Part shown: one piece after another, positions 16,364 to 25,414 of the stretch
Layout of the letters: each line of letters starts with the position of its first letter
How positions within the stretch are numbered: the first letter of the stretch is position 1
Assembly: GCA_017417045.1 (NCBI GenBank)
Contig: JAFPZZ010000031.1
Coordinates: 1-64,000, forward strand
Source: Bacillota bacterium
GTDB taxonomy: Bacteria; Bacillota; Clostridia; Peptostreptococcales; Anaerovoracaceae
Direction of reading: 5' to 3'
DNA length: 64,000 nt
Made by a program: the position numbers and the translations under genes
Notes under the pieces: generated by a model
Databases searched by the model: none
Seen by the model: only the letters and a program-made list of their open reading frames with translations
Told to the model about the DNA's origin: nothing

Positions 16364-17047
16364 CTAATGCGCTTCCGCGCCCGAAGCATCTTCGCCGCCT
16401 TCTATATAGCTCTTCATCACGCCCAGTACCTCCTCTATGCTAAGGTCCGTGGAATCGACCACGACGGAGTCTTCGGTGATCGTAAGAGGGCTGTTCTTTC
16501 TGTGGGTATCCCTGTAGTCCCTAGCCTCTATATCGGCCTTGACCTGCTCTATGTCGCAGGGCAGACCCTTCTCGGCGAACTCCAGGGCGCGCCTCCTGGC
16601 CCTTTCTTCGACAGAGGCCGTGAGGTAGAACTTGTGCTCGGCGAAGGGCAGGACCTTGGTCGTGATGTCGCGGCCGTCCATTATGACTGAGCGCCTCATC
16701 CCCATAGCCTGCTGCAGCTCTACGAGCTTCTCCCTTATCGCGAGCACGGTCGAGCTCGCGGAAGCCAGCTCCGAGATCTCGGGCGTCCTGATGAGGGAGG
16801 AAACGTCCTCTCCGTCGAGGAACACCTTTCCTCCGCGAAAATCCACGTCCGTGGATGCGAGAAGCTCCGCGAGGGCCTCTTCGTCGCTGTAGTCGGTGCC
16901 GCTGCGCAGCAGTTTAAGCGCAATGGCCCTGTACATGGCCCCGGTATCGATGTAATCTATCCCGAGCTCCGACGCGAGCATCTTGGCTATGGTGGACTTG
17001 CCCGCTCCGGCAGGGCCGTCTATGGCTATCCTGACGATCTTATTCAT
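16364..17047 (-). CDS. cmk: Cytidylate kinase
   Basis: A 227-residue (d)CMP kinase that makes (d)CDP for nucleic acid synthesis. The P-loop GPAGAGKS is at residues 11-18, followed by [25 protein letters not shown] replaces the common GRDIGTVV segment. [13 protein letters not shown] and [14 protein letters not shown] are the LID-region motifs with the conserved Asp and Arg. The C-terminus runs some 15 acidic residues past the usual end. It overlaps the nrdR stop by 8 bases and is thus translationally coupled to that regulator of dNTP supply, a sensible pairing. A terminator follows. Confidence 0.95.
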   Translation of the reverse strand: MNKIVRIAIDGPAGAGKSTIAKMLASELGIDYIDTGAMYRAIALKLLRSGTDYSDEEALAELLASTDVDFRGGKVFLDGEDVSSLIRTPEISELASASSTVLAIREKLVELQQAMGMRRSVIMDGRDITTKVLPFAEHKFYLTASVEERARRRALEFAEKGLPCDIEQVKADIEARDYRDTHRKNSPLTITEDSVVVDSTDLSIEEVLGVMKSYIEGGEDASGAEAH

Positions 17048-17561
17048 CCTTTTCCTTCTTTTCCTTGGCGCTGGCCTTGGCGCTCGCCTTTGCGGCCTTC
17101 TTGTATCCGTCGGGGCCGAGCAGCTTCTCGATCTCAGCTATGAAGGTCCCGACATCCTTGAACTGCCTGTATACGGAGGCAAAGCGCACGTAGGCGACCT
17201 CGTCGAGCTCCTTGAGCTCTTCCATGACCATCTCGCCTATCTGCTGCGTGCTGATCTCCTTCTCCATGGTGTTGTTGAGCCTGCGCTCTATGTCGCTGGC
17301 GACCTCTTCCATCTGATCCATGGTTACGGGCCTCTGCGCGCAGGCCCTCATAAGGCCTGTGAGTATCTTGTTGCGGTCGAAGCTCTCGCGGCTTCCGTCG
17401 CGCTTGACCACCATGAAGAGCATCTCCTCGACCTTCTCATAGGTCGTGAAGCGCTTTCCGCAGGCGATGCATTCACGCCTTCTCCTTATGGCCTTTCCGT
17501 CTTCAGCGGGTCTGGAATCGACGACCTTGGTGTCGAGAGCCTCGCAATAAGGGCATTTCAT
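17040..17561 (-). CDS. nrdR: NrdR, repressor of ribonucleotide reductase genes
   Basis: A 173-residue NrdR. The N-terminal zinc ribbon has cysteines at 3, 6, 31 and 34 (MKCPYC...[12 protein letters not shown]), and the following ATP-cone domain contains [16 protein letters not shown]. NrdR senses (d)ATP and blocks ribonucleotide reductase promoters. The family usually ends near residue 150; this one adds an Ala/Lys-rich tail ([20 protein letters not shown]), which may be disordered. It overlaps cmk by 8 bases. The promoter at 17663-17692 gives a leader of about 95 bases. Confidence 0.95.
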   Translation of the reverse strand: MKCPYCEALDTKVVDSRPAEDGKAIRRRRECIACGKRFTTYEKVEEMLFMVVKRDGSRESFDRNKILTGLMRACAQRPVTMDQMEEVASDIERRLNNTMEKEISTQQIGEMVMEELKELDEVAYVRFASVYRQFKDVGTFIAEIEKLLGPDGYKKAAKASAKASAKEKKEKDE

Positions 17562-17662
17562 ATCTAGTCTCCTTCAGCATCGGTGATGCGGACCTGATAA
17601 GGATTTCCGCGGTCGCCACAAGCGGACGAGGCGGAAACACATTTCATTCCTGTTTAAACTTT

Positions 17663-17692
17663 ATTGTACGCTATATATTGTGCCTTTATCAA
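17663..17692 (-). promoter_or_regulatory. Promoter of nrdR-cmk
   Basis: On the minus strand TTGATA (17687-17692), 18 bases, TACAAT (17663-17668). Confidence 0.6.
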
Positions 17693-17723
17693 GTGGTCAT
17701 TTCGATATATGCCGTTAAAAATA

Positions 17724-17753
17724 CCCGCCGGGAGCACTTTATCTCTCTGCGGG
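17724..17753 (-). terminator. Weak terminator after the nucleosidase gene
   Basis: On the minus strand CCCGC...GCGGG with a 20-base loop that has some further pairing, then TATTTTTAACG. Confidence 0.4.
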
Positions 17754-17782
17754 CACAATATATGCCTACATCTTCTTACGTA

Positions 17783-18532
17783 TCATAACGCGAGGATGCG
17801 TCTTGCGGCTTCAAGTACGAATCGCTGGCAGCCGGCCGCGTAGGCTTCGTCGAAGACCTCTCCTTCGTGCAGAGCGCTGTTGCTGATGATGCGTATGCCC
17901 AGGAAAGGGACGCCGAATGCGGCGCATATCTGGGCCGCGGCAAAGCCTTCCATCTCCTCGCAGTCGCTGCCGTAGATATTTCTCAACTGGATTATTCGGT
18001 CGGCTTCGTTATTCCAGACGTCGCCGCTTCCATGGACCCCTCTGACGAGTCTTCCCCCGTCATAGGGAGCGGACGCGGCGGTTTCGAGCATAAAGCGGTC
18101 GGACCTGAGCTCCAGAGTCTTAACGACCCTCCCATCCATGAATAGCTCGCTGTTCAGCGGATCCCACCTGTCGGTATGCACGCCCCCGCCTTCGGCCGCG
18201 TGAGCCGACCTGTAGCGGCCAATGTTGACGAAACGCTCGGCGAGCACTATATCGCCCCGGTGCAGTCCCTCTGCGTGAGCTCCCGCGGTGCCCTGCACTA
18301 TGAAGGCGTCGGGCGAAAAACCCAGTATGCCTGCCATGGCGCAGGCGGCAGAATTGCTCATGCCCATCAGGCTCTTGGCCGCGATGAGCGTGCCGCCGCA
18401 GTAAGCTCCCTCGGCGTACTCAAAACCGCCGACGCGCTTTCTTTCCGCGGCGCCGGTGGCTTCGAACAGAAGATCCGTCTCGCAGTCCATCGCGCCCATT
18501 ATGAGTATTCTTTTGTTATTTCCTTTTTCCAT
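17783..18532 (-). CDS. Nucleoside phosphorylase/MTA-SAH nucleosidase-like protein
   Basis: A 249-residue protein of the PNP/UDP superfamily, closest in outline to 5'-methylthioadenosine/S-adenosylhomocysteine nucleosidase. Seen are ILIMGAMDCETDLL at the start, VQGTAGAHAEGLHRGDIVLAE, and CEEMEGFAAAQICAAFGVPF, the Met-Glu ribose-binding segment. The catalytic-loop position, usually S-D, reads RIISNSALHEG, so the aspartate that protonates the purine is Asn here. That may change substrate or weaken hydrolysis. A perfect 12-bp palindrome ACCGTATACGGT (18539-18550) sits just upstream of the start. It is downstream of prfC in the same direction. Confidence 0.78.
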   Translation of the reverse strand: MEKGNNKRILIMGAMDCETDLLFEATGAAERKRVGGFEYAEGAYCGGTLIAAKSLMGMSNSAACAMAGILGFSPDAFIVQGTAGAHAEGLHRGDIVLAERFVNIGRYRSAHAAEGGGVHTDRWDPLNSELFMDGRVVKTLELRSDRFMLETAASAPYDGGRLVRGVHGSGDVWNNEADRIIQLRNIYGSDCEEMEGFAAAQICAAFGVPFLGIRIISNSALHEGEVFDEAYAAGCQRFVLEAARRILAL

Positions 18533-18623
18533 CCTTTTACCGTATACGGTGCATGAAGGGCAGGCTTGATATGCCTTGAATGTATATCCTGTCCCTGCAT
18601 TCGCGCCGCGGCCCGGCCCTCGC

Positions 18624-20213
18624 CTACACCTCTGTGGCCTCGAGCAGCTCGACGTCGCCGTGCCTCTCCTTAAAGTAAGTCAGCGTGAACTGATTGGCGA
18701 AGAGTATGAGCGGCCTTTCGAATCTGTCGAAGACCAGGGCGCAGCGGCCGTCTATGACGCTCTTTATCCTGTCTATATCATCCTTGCTACCCTCGCACTT
18801 CACCCAGCGCGCGACGGACATGTCCATGGGGCTGAGCCTGACGGGAGCGTTGTATTCGTTTTCTAGCCTGTACTGGAAGACCTCGATCTGCAGCTGGCCG
18901 ACCGCGCCTATCACTGTCTCGTTATACTCGTTGTGGTAGACCTGTATAGCTCCCTCCTGGGCGAGCTGCTGCACGCCCTTTTGGAACTGCTTGGCCTTCA
19001 TGGTGTCCTTAGGGAGCACCAGGGCGAACAGCTCCGGAGGGAAAGTCGGGAGCAGCTCGAACTCGAAGCGTTCCTTTCCGGTGTAAAGGGTGTCCCCTAT
19101 CTGGAAATTGCCCGTATCGTATATGCCTATGACGTCCCCCGCCATGGCGCTGTCTACGTTGGTGCGCTCGCTCGCCATCAGCTGGGTGGACTGCGCGAGC
19201 TTTATAGGCTTCCCTGTCCTCGCGAGCTCTACTGTCATACCCTTCTCGAATTCACCCGAGCATATCCTGATGAAGGCGAGCCTGTCCCTGTGAGCGGGAT
19301 TCATATTCGCCTGGATCTTGAAGACGAAGCCCGAGAACTCATCCGAGAGCGGATCGATCTCGGAGCCGTCCGCGGTCTTTCTGGGGCCGGGACAGGGCGA
19401 AAGCTCAAGGAAGCGGTCGAGGAACTGCGTTACTCCGAAGTCCGCGAGAGCTGAGCCGAAGAATACCGGGGTCAATTCCCCGGAGCTCACGGCCTCTTCG
19501 TCCATGGGGTAGCCGGCGCCCTCGAGCAGTTCTATGCCCTCCCTGAGGGCTCTGAGGTTGTTCTGGGTTATGAGATCCTCCAGCTCGGGCCCGAATACGC
19601 CTTCGTCTCCCAGATCGACGGTCTTCTTCTCCCTGAAGAGATAGACCCTGTTCTCCGCGAGGCTGTATATGCCCTGGAAATTGAGGCCTGAGCCTATTGG
19701 CCAGGTCACGACCGTGGCAGGCATGCCGAGCACGTCTTCGAGCTCAGAGAGCAGCTCGAGCGGATCCTTGGCCTCCCTGTCGAGTTTGTTCATGAAGGTG
19801 AAGATTGGTATGCCCCTCATGCGGCATACCGCGAAGAGCTTCTTGGTCTGGGTCTCTATACCCTTGGCCGCGTCTATGACCATCACGGCGCTGTCCACCG
19901 AGGTGAGTATCCTGTAGGTATCTTCTCCGAAGTCGTTGTGGCCCGGGGTATCCATTATAGATATCACCTTTCCGGCGTAATCGAACTGCATGACAGAGCT
20001 AGTGACGGAGATGCCTCTCTGCTTCTCGATCTCCATCCAGTCGGAGGTAGCGAACTTGGCATTCTTCCTCGCCTTGACCGTTCCGGCCTGATGTATGGCC
20101 CCGCCGTGCAGCAGGAGCTTCTCCGTGAGGGTCGTCTTTCCTGCGTCCGGATGGGAGATGATGCCGAATATCCTTCTTTTTTCGAGCTCTGCGGCTCTCT
20201 CGTTTCTGTTCAT
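18624..20213 (-). CDS. prfC: Peptide chain release factor 3
   Basis: A 529-residue RF3, the translational GTPase that removes RF1 and RF2 from the ribosome after termination. The G1 loop SHPDAGKTT is at about 20-28, EIEKQRGISVTSSVMQFDY is the switch I region, DTPGHNDFGEDTYR is G3 and TFMNKLDREAKDP is G4. The length matches the family, and EF-G and TetM-type proteins are longer. AAGGA precedes the ATG. It stands alone upstream of the nucleosidase gene and is divergent from an amidohydrolase gene, with about 150 bases between. Confidence 0.96.
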   Translation of the reverse strand: MNRNERAAELEKRRIFGIISHPDAGKTTLTEKLLLHGGAIHQAGTVKARKNAKFATSDWMEIEKQRGISVTSSVMQFDYAGKVISIMDTPGHNDFGEDTYRILTSVDSAVMVIDAAKGIETQTKKLFAVCRMRGIPIFTFMNKLDREAKDPLELLSELEDVLGMPATVVTWPIGSGLNFQGIYSLAENRVYLFREKKTVDLGDEGVFGPELEDLITQNNLRALREGIELLEGAGYPMDEEAVSSGELTPVFFGSALADFGVTQFLDRFLELSPCPGPRKTADGSEIDPLSDEFSGFVFKIQANMNPAHRDRLAFIRICSGEFEKGMTVELARTGKPIKLAQSTQLMASERTNVDSAMAGDVIGIYDTGNFQIGDTLYTGKERFEFELLPTFPPELFALVLPKDTMKAKQFQKGVQQLAQEGAIQVYHNEYNETVIGAVGQLQIEVFQYRLENEYNAPVRLSPMDMSVARWVKCEGSKDDIDRIKSVIDGRCALVFDRFERPLILFANQFTLTYFKERHGDVELLEATEV

Positions 20214-20329
20214 GCGGTCCTTAGCCTCCTGAAATACCTAAATAAATTAACAGAAATCCGCGGATACTTCAATAGCGCGCTGGGCTTTTTGCGGGCATGG
20301 CGAATTTTACAGCGGCGCGCGGCGCTTTA

Positions 20330-20338
20330 TGTTATATT
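20330..20338 (+). promoter_or_regulatory. Extended -10 promoter of the amidohydrolase gene at 20366
   Basis: TGT-TATATT (-10 at 20333-20338) without a good -35. Predicted start near 20345. Confidence 0.4.
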
Positions 20339-20365
20339 ATTGTTTAAAAAGCAAGGAGGACGGCC

Positions 20366-21646
20366 ATGAAGAAAGCATACGTTAACGGAGTCATACTCGA
20401 CGGAAGCAAAGACATGGAACCCCTGCGCGGGATGGTGATCCTGACCGAAGGGGACAAGATCAGCGCTGTAGCGGACAAGACCGCGGACATCAGCGGATAT
20501 GAGCTGGTGGACCTCGGAGGAAGATATATCATGCCGGGACTGGTCGATCTGCACGTGCATATACCCTCGAGCGGCAAGCCCAAGAAGGGGCAGACGGATT
20601 ACGCGAAGCTCTACAAACTGCTCAGCTCAAGCGAGCTCGCCAGGAGCGTCATACGCCGCATGGACGAGAGCTACGTCAAGCAGGAGCTGCTCTCTGGGAC
20701 GACCACGATCAGGGCCCTCGGAGGGGTGATGGATTTCGATACCAAGCTCCGCGACAAGATAGAACGGGGCGAGGCCGACGGACCGCGCATACTTGCGGCC
20801 GACTACGCCGTCTCCGTTCCCGGAGGACATATGACGGGCTCCGTGGCGATGCCTGTATACAGCTCGAGAGGCGCCGCCGAGATGGTCGACGAGCTCGTAA
20901 AAAACAAGCCCGACCAGATAAAGCTCATGATCACCGGAGGCGTGCTGGACAGCACCGCCGCCGGGGAACCGGGTCAGCTCAAGATGCCGGAGGAATACGT
21001 GAAGGCCGCGGTCGAGAGGGCTCATTCCTACGGGCTGCCCGTCGCCGCGCACGCCGAGGGCACAGAGGGCATGGTCATAGCGCTCAGAAGCGGCGTCGAT
21101 ACTATAGAGCACGGCGGCAAGCCCACTCCAGAGGCCATAGAGCTGTTCAAACAGACCGGCGCGGCACTGATAGCCACGCTGTCCCCGGCGATAAGATATC
21201 ACGCGCTCAAGGAAAAGCCGGATTGGATGAGCGATACCGAGTATCTCAACGGAAAGGCCCTTTTCGGAAATATGCTCGAATGCATCAAGGCCTGCAGGGA
21301 GGCCGGGATAAGGGTCGGGCTCGGGACGGACACCGGCTGCCCCTACGTCACACACTACGATACCTGGAGAGAGCTCTACTGGTACACGAAATACGCCGGA
21401 TCGAGCCCAAAGGAGGCTCTCTACACGGCTACGAAGCTGAACGCAGAGATATGCGGCCGCGGCGATGAATTCGGGAGCATAGAGCCCGGAAAGAGCGCCG
21501 ATATGATAGTCACCAAGGGTGATCCGCTGAGCGATATCAAGGCTCTTCGCGAGGTATCTATGGTCGTGTTCCGCGGAAAGATCTACGACAGCCCGAAGCT
21601 GAAGCGCATAAGGGCAGTCGACAGATTCCTCGATTCGGCCATGTAG
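20366..21646 (+). CDS. Metal-dependent amidohydrolase (prolidase/imidazolonepropionase-like)
   Basis: A 426-residue amidohydrolase. GLVDLHVHI gives the HxH metal pair near residue 60. DQIKLMITGGV carries a lysine placed like the carboxylated lysine of binuclear members. PVAAHAEG and TIEHGGK add histidines, and VGLGTDTGCPYV the aspartate. GSIEPGKSADMIV closes the beta-sandwich. Relatives hydrolyse Xaa-Pro dipeptides or related amides; the true substrate is unknown. AAGGAGG lies 6 bases before the ATG. It is a single-gene unit, divergent from prfC, with a hairpin downstream at 21692. It differs clearly from the amidohydrolases at 3842 and 33491. Confidence 0.85.
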   Translation: MKKAYVNGVILDGSKDMEPLRGMVILTEGDKISAVADKTADISGYELVDLGGRYIMPGLVDLHVHIPSSGKPKKGQTDYAKLYKLLSSSELARSVIRRMDESYVKQELLSGTTTIRALGGVMDFDTKLRDKIERGEADGPRILAADYAVSVPGGHMTGSVAMPVYSSRGAAEMVDELVKNKPDQIKLMITGGVLDSTAAGEPGQLKMPEEYVKAAVERAHSYGLPVAAHAEGTEGMVIALRSGVDTIEHGGKPTPEAIELFKQTGAALIATLSPAIRYHALKEKPDWMSDTEYLNGKALFGNMLECIKACREAGIRVGLGTDTGCPYVTHYDTWRELYWYTKYAGSSPKEALYTATKLNAEICGRGDEFGSIEPGKSADMIVTKGDPLSDIKALREVSMVVFRGKIYDSPKLKRIRAVDRFLDSAM

Positions 21647-21691
21647 CGCAGGATGATAATATACCGGCTCAGATAAGGGCAGGAAGACGTG

Positions 21692-21720
21692 ACAGGGAGG
21701 GCTTTTTAGCTCCTCCCTGT
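21692..21720. terminator. Terminator-like hairpin between convergent amidohydrolase and addA genes
   Basis: ACAGGGAGG (21692-21700) and CCTCCCTGT (21712-21720) pair around GCTTTTTAGCT. Neither strand has a strong T-run after it. Confidence 0.45.
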
Positions 21721-21740
21721 TCTGATATGCTCTCCGGTAT

Positions 21741-24700
21741 CTAGGCCTCTATGACCAGCTCCCTTCCCAGGGAGAAAAGGTACAGCACGGCCTCCTTGAC
21801 CGGATGGCCGGTGATATCTTCGAGAGCCTTCTTGTAGAGCGCGAGCTGAGGCAGATACGAAGCCCTGAGCTTCTCCAGAGCCGCGTCAACGTCGTCATAG
21901 TCTATATAATTGCTCTTGTAATCGACGAGCACCCATCCGTCCTCTTCGCGGAAGAAGCAGTCTATGGTGCCCTGTATGAGCACTTCCCTTCCGTCCCGTT
22001 CGCTCCTGTACGTGAACGGGGCTTCTTTGCGCAGCTCGGGCGAATCCAATGCCCTCCTGCCTATATCCGAGCGGAAGAACGCAGAGATCCTCGAGGGCTC
22101 CACCGCCGCTGCCTCTGCGTCGCTGAGGACGTTCTTTTTTCTCAGCTGCTCGATGAACGAAGCTATGTACTCATCTCCCCTGAGCCCGTCTTCGAAGGGG
22201 AGATGCTCCATCACGCTGTGATAGGCGGTCCCCTTCTCCGCTCCGCTCAGCCTTCTTTCACGATCCATAAAGCGAGGCATAGCGAAGCTGTATTCGGGAA
22301 CGGATATCGCGCCGGCTCCCCTCTTTTCGAGCTCGGCGAGCTGGGATACGGAATACTTCCTGTTTTCCTCAGCGGGCAGCTCTCTTTCATATCTTATGCG
22401 CTCAGCTATCTCGGCAGCCCTATCTGAAGGAACTTCCGCCTTGGCCCCTAAGCCCTCCGACAGCACGCGGGCCAGTTCGGCCGCCTCAGCTACGCTTCCT
22501 GCGCGCTGCAGGGCGGCGTCCGAGGCGTTTCTCAGCGTCTTTTTTACTCCCCCGAGGGCGGGATAGAGCAGATCGAGGTAGGTCGCGGCGGAGAACTGCT
22601 CCGACGGGCTGCGTCCCGCCATCGAAGCCTTGAACTTCTCGTAATCTTTTACCACGGCAGACATTACGAGTACGTCCCTCGCCCTGGTCATGGCCACGTA
22701 GAGCAGCCTGATCTTCTCGGCCAGCTCTTCCTCTCTCTTCTTTGCCTCGATCATCCTCATGACCGCGGGCTTAAACTCTATGTGCCTGTCGCGGTCGATC
22801 AGCTTGATCCCTACGCCAAGATCCTTGTGGAACGCGGCGTCTACCCTTAGCGGGCCCCCGCTGTAGAGCCTTCTCTCAAGGCCCGAAAGAAGCACGAAGG
22901 GGAATTCGAGTCCCTTGCTCCCGTGTATGGTCATGATGCGAACGGCGTCGTCCTTCTCGCTGAAGACCCGCACCTCTCCGACCCTGACCTTGTCCTTTAT
23001 GGCCTCGATATAGCTTATGAAGCCGTATATGCCGCCGAGCTCCTCGCTCTCGTAGGCAGCCGCCTTGTCGAGCAGAGCCCTTACGTTCGCTATCCTCTGC
23101 CTTCCACCTGGAAGGGCCGCGGCGTAGTCGTCTATGCCAGTCTCGTTTATCATAAGTTCGAGCAGCGCGCTGACGGAGCTGAAGGATGCCCTGTAGCGCC
23201 AGTCCTCTATCTTCTCAAGGAAAGCCCTGCAGCGCTCCGCGAGCGCGGGATCGGAGCCTTCATCCGCGTAGAGGTCGAAGGCCTCGCTGTAGCTCAGTCT
23301 TTCCTGCGGCTTCGCCCTGTCGGCGTATATCCTTATCCCCGCAAGCTCGGCTTCGCTGAAGCCGAAGACGGGGAAGTGAAGGACGCTTATCAGCGGAAGA
23401 TCCTGCCTCCCGTTGTTGACGAGCCTGAGCATGTCTAGGCATATCCTGACCTCGGGAACGTCGAAATAGCCCTCGCTTCGGTTGAGGAATACCGGTATCC
23501 CGGCTCTCTCGAGAGCGGAATAGTATTCCTCGCCAAGTCCGCTCATGACCGGAAGCAGTATGGCCATGTCGGAGTACTCGAGAGGCCTCAGCCTGCCCAG
23601 CCTGCTGTCGAAGAAGGGCTTGCCCCTGTATTCCTTTATGACGCTGACAGCCTGCTGCGCGCCGAGCGCGGCTGCTCCCATATCCTCGATCGCCTCGTCG
23701 GGCTCAGCTCCCTCGGGAAGTTTTCTGTCGATGATGCGAAGCTCGGGGGGATATACCGGATCCTCCTCTGGGAGCCCTGCGTGCAGAGCAGCCGCGTCGT
23801 CGTATTCTATATCCGAGACGGAGGAGGTCATTATCTGCGAGAACACGCCGTTGACCAGGTCTATGACCCTGGGCTTGCTCCTGAAATTGCTGTTGAGGTC
23901 TATGACCCTGCCTTTAGACGGGTCTTCCTTGAAACTGAGGTATTTGGCGCTGAAGATCTCGGGTTCGGCCAGCCTGAACCTGTATATGCTCTGCTTGACG
24001 TCGCCGACCATGAATACGTTGTCCGGCCTTCCCACGCGCTCTATGATCGTCTCCTGGACCCTGTTGCTGTCCTGATATTCGTCTATGAAGACGCAGCTGT
24101 ACTGGCGGCGGTACTCTTCCCTCACCTGCTCGTTTTCCAGTATCCTTATCGCGAAATGCTCGGCGTCGGAGAAATCCATGACCCCGGCCCTGGCCTTTTT
24201 CGCCGCGTAGCGCTCATCCAGCTCAAGCGTGAGCCTGCAGAGCCTGGCGAGATGCGGTGCGAGCAGGTCTCCTTCTTTTTTAAGCGCTTCCCCGCTTATA
24301 TCCGCCGCGAACTTTTTCATGGGCTCTATACAGCTGTCCTTGACGTGGTCCTTTATCAGATCGACCTCGGCCTTCACGGGCTCTGCGGAAGCCTTTTCCT
24401 TCGCTCCCCTGACGGCCTTTCTCTGGAGCTTTATCCCCCGCGCTCCTTCGAGCAGGGCCTCGTATTCCCCGCGGGCATAAAGCTGCGCTAGATCCTCCAT
24501 CACGGCTGCGTCCTGAGCGTACTGAGAAGCAAAATCCTCGGCAGCCTCCATTCCCGGGAAGAGCTCAGGTACCGAGAGTATGAGCTCCTCGGCCCTTCTG
24601 TAGCCCGCTGCCGCCGATCTGAGATAGCTCGCGCAGACGGAGGCCGCGAATCCAAGCAGCGCCTCGGCGTCATATCCCCCGAGGCAACTCTTCTCGGCCC

Positions 24701-25268
24701 ACTCGCGGGGGTATGGCATGCTCTGCAGGAAATCCCTGAAGGCCCTGATCATGTTTCTCGCGGCAGCGTCGTCTCTGGATCCCGCGTAGGAATCGAGGAA
24801 GGCCGTGAGGTCCCCGTCCCCCGAGGCGAAACCCTCGGAGAAGAGCTCATCCATCGCTTCTTCCAGCAAGATACCCGTTCTGGCCTCGTCGGCAATGCTG
24901 AGGCCGGGAGAGACGCCTATCACGTGGTAGTACCTCCTGACCACGCTGAGTGCGAAGGAGTTGAAGGTGCATATATCCGCGGAGCTGACGAGGGAGAACT
25001 GCCTTCTGAGCGTCGAGGCCCTTTCCCTGTCCCTGCACTCCGCGAGCTCCCTGCTCAGCGCCTCGTAGAGCCTGCTCCTCATCTCGGATGCCGCAGCCCT
25101 GGTAAAGGTCACAATCAGCATATGGTCGAGACCCACGCCGTCCTCTATCACGAGCTTTTTTACGCGCTCTATGAGGACCGCGGTCTTTCCCGATCCCGCG
25201 GCGGCGGATACGAGCAGCGAGCTCCCCCTGCTCTCTATAGCTTCAGCCTGTTTTTCGGTCCACTTCAT
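21741..25268 (-). CDS. addA: AddA-type ATP-dependent helicase-nuclease
   Basis: A 1175-residue AddA, the UvrD-like helicase and nuclease subunit of the AddAB complex that resects double-strand breaks. Walker A AAAGSGKT is at about 22-29, followed by helicase motifs TFTRAAASEM, FIDEYQDSN, DVKQSIYRFR and MTIHGSKGLEFPFV. The C-terminal RecB-type nuclease shows GTIDCFF and WVLVDYKSNY (D and K of the active site). The ATG at 25268 is preferred over 25280, since GGAG lies 7 bases before it. In Firmicutes addB normally sits directly upstream; here a divergent gpmI occupies that place, so the partner must be elsewhere or absent. Confidence 0.93.
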   Translation of the reverse strand: MKWTEKQAEAIESRGSSLLVSAAAGSGKTAVLIERVKKLVIEDGVGLDHMLIVTFTRAAASEMRSRLYEALSRELAECRDRERASTLRRQFSLVSSADICTFNSFALSVVRRYYHVIGVSPGLSIADEARTGILLEEAMDELFSEGFASGDGDLTAFLDSYAGSRDDAAARNMIRAFRDFLQSMPYPREWAEKSCLGGYDAEALLGFAASVCASYLRSAAAGYRRAEELILSVPELFPGMEAAEDFASQYAQDAAVMEDLAQLYARGEYEALLEGARGIKLQRKAVRGAKEKASAEPVKAEVDLIKDHVKDSCIEPMKKFAADISGEALKKEGDLLAPHLARLCRLTLELDERYAAKKARAGVMDFSDAEHFAIRILENEQVREEYRRQYSCVFIDEYQDSNRVQETIIERVGRPDNVFMVGDVKQSIYRFRLAEPEIFSAKYLSFKEDPSKGRVIDLNSNFRSKPRVIDLVNGVFSQIMTSSVSDIEYDDAAALHAGLPEEDPVYPPELRIIDRKLPEGAEPDEAIEDMGAAALGAQQAVSVIKEYRGKPFFDSRLGRLRPLEYSDMAILLPVMSGLGEEYYSALERAGIPVFLNRSEGYFDVPEVRICLDMLRLVNNGRQDLPLISVLHFPVFGFSEAELAGIRIYADRAKPQERLSYSEAFDLYADEGSDPALAERCRAFLEKIEDWRYRASFSSVSALLELMINETGIDDYAAALPGGRQRIANVRALLDKAAAYESEELGGIYGFISYIEAIKDKVRVGEVRVFSEKDDAVRIMTIHGSKGLEFPFVLLSGLERRLYSGGPLRVDAAFHKDLGVGIKLIDRDRHIEFKPAVMRMIEAKKREEELAEKIRLLYVAMTRARDVLVMSAVVKDYEKFKASMAGRSPSEQFSAATYLDLLYPALGGVKKTLRNASDAALQRAGSVAEAAELARVLSEGLGAKAEVPSDRAAEIAERIRYERELPAEENRKYSVSQLAELEKRGAGAISVPEYSFAMPRFMDRERRLSGAEKGTAYHSVMEHLPFEDGLRGDEYIASFIEQLRKKNVLSDAEAAAVEPSRISAFFRSDIGRRALDSPELRKEAPFTYRSERDGREVLIQGTIDCFFREEDGWVLVDYKSNYIDYDDVDAALEKLRASYLPQLALYKKALEDITGHPVKEAVLYLFSLGRELVIEA

Positions 25269-25289
25269 AGTCTTCTCCATTTCTCATAC

Positions 25290-25295
25290 ATTATA
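25290..25295 (-). promoter_or_regulatory. -10 box of addA, short leader
   Basis: TATAAT on the minus strand, 21 bases before the chosen ATG. Predicted start near 25283, so the leader is only about 15 bases. The -35 is weak. Confidence 0.45.
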
Positions 25296-25414
25296 CACTG
25301 AAGGGACTTTTTGTGATAGGATATGGAAGTACAGATATGTGTATAGAAGCCCCGTCCGCCGCCTTTGGAAGCGCGCGGGAGCTCTTTAAGACTTCTTTGA
25401 ACAAGGTGAAAGAT

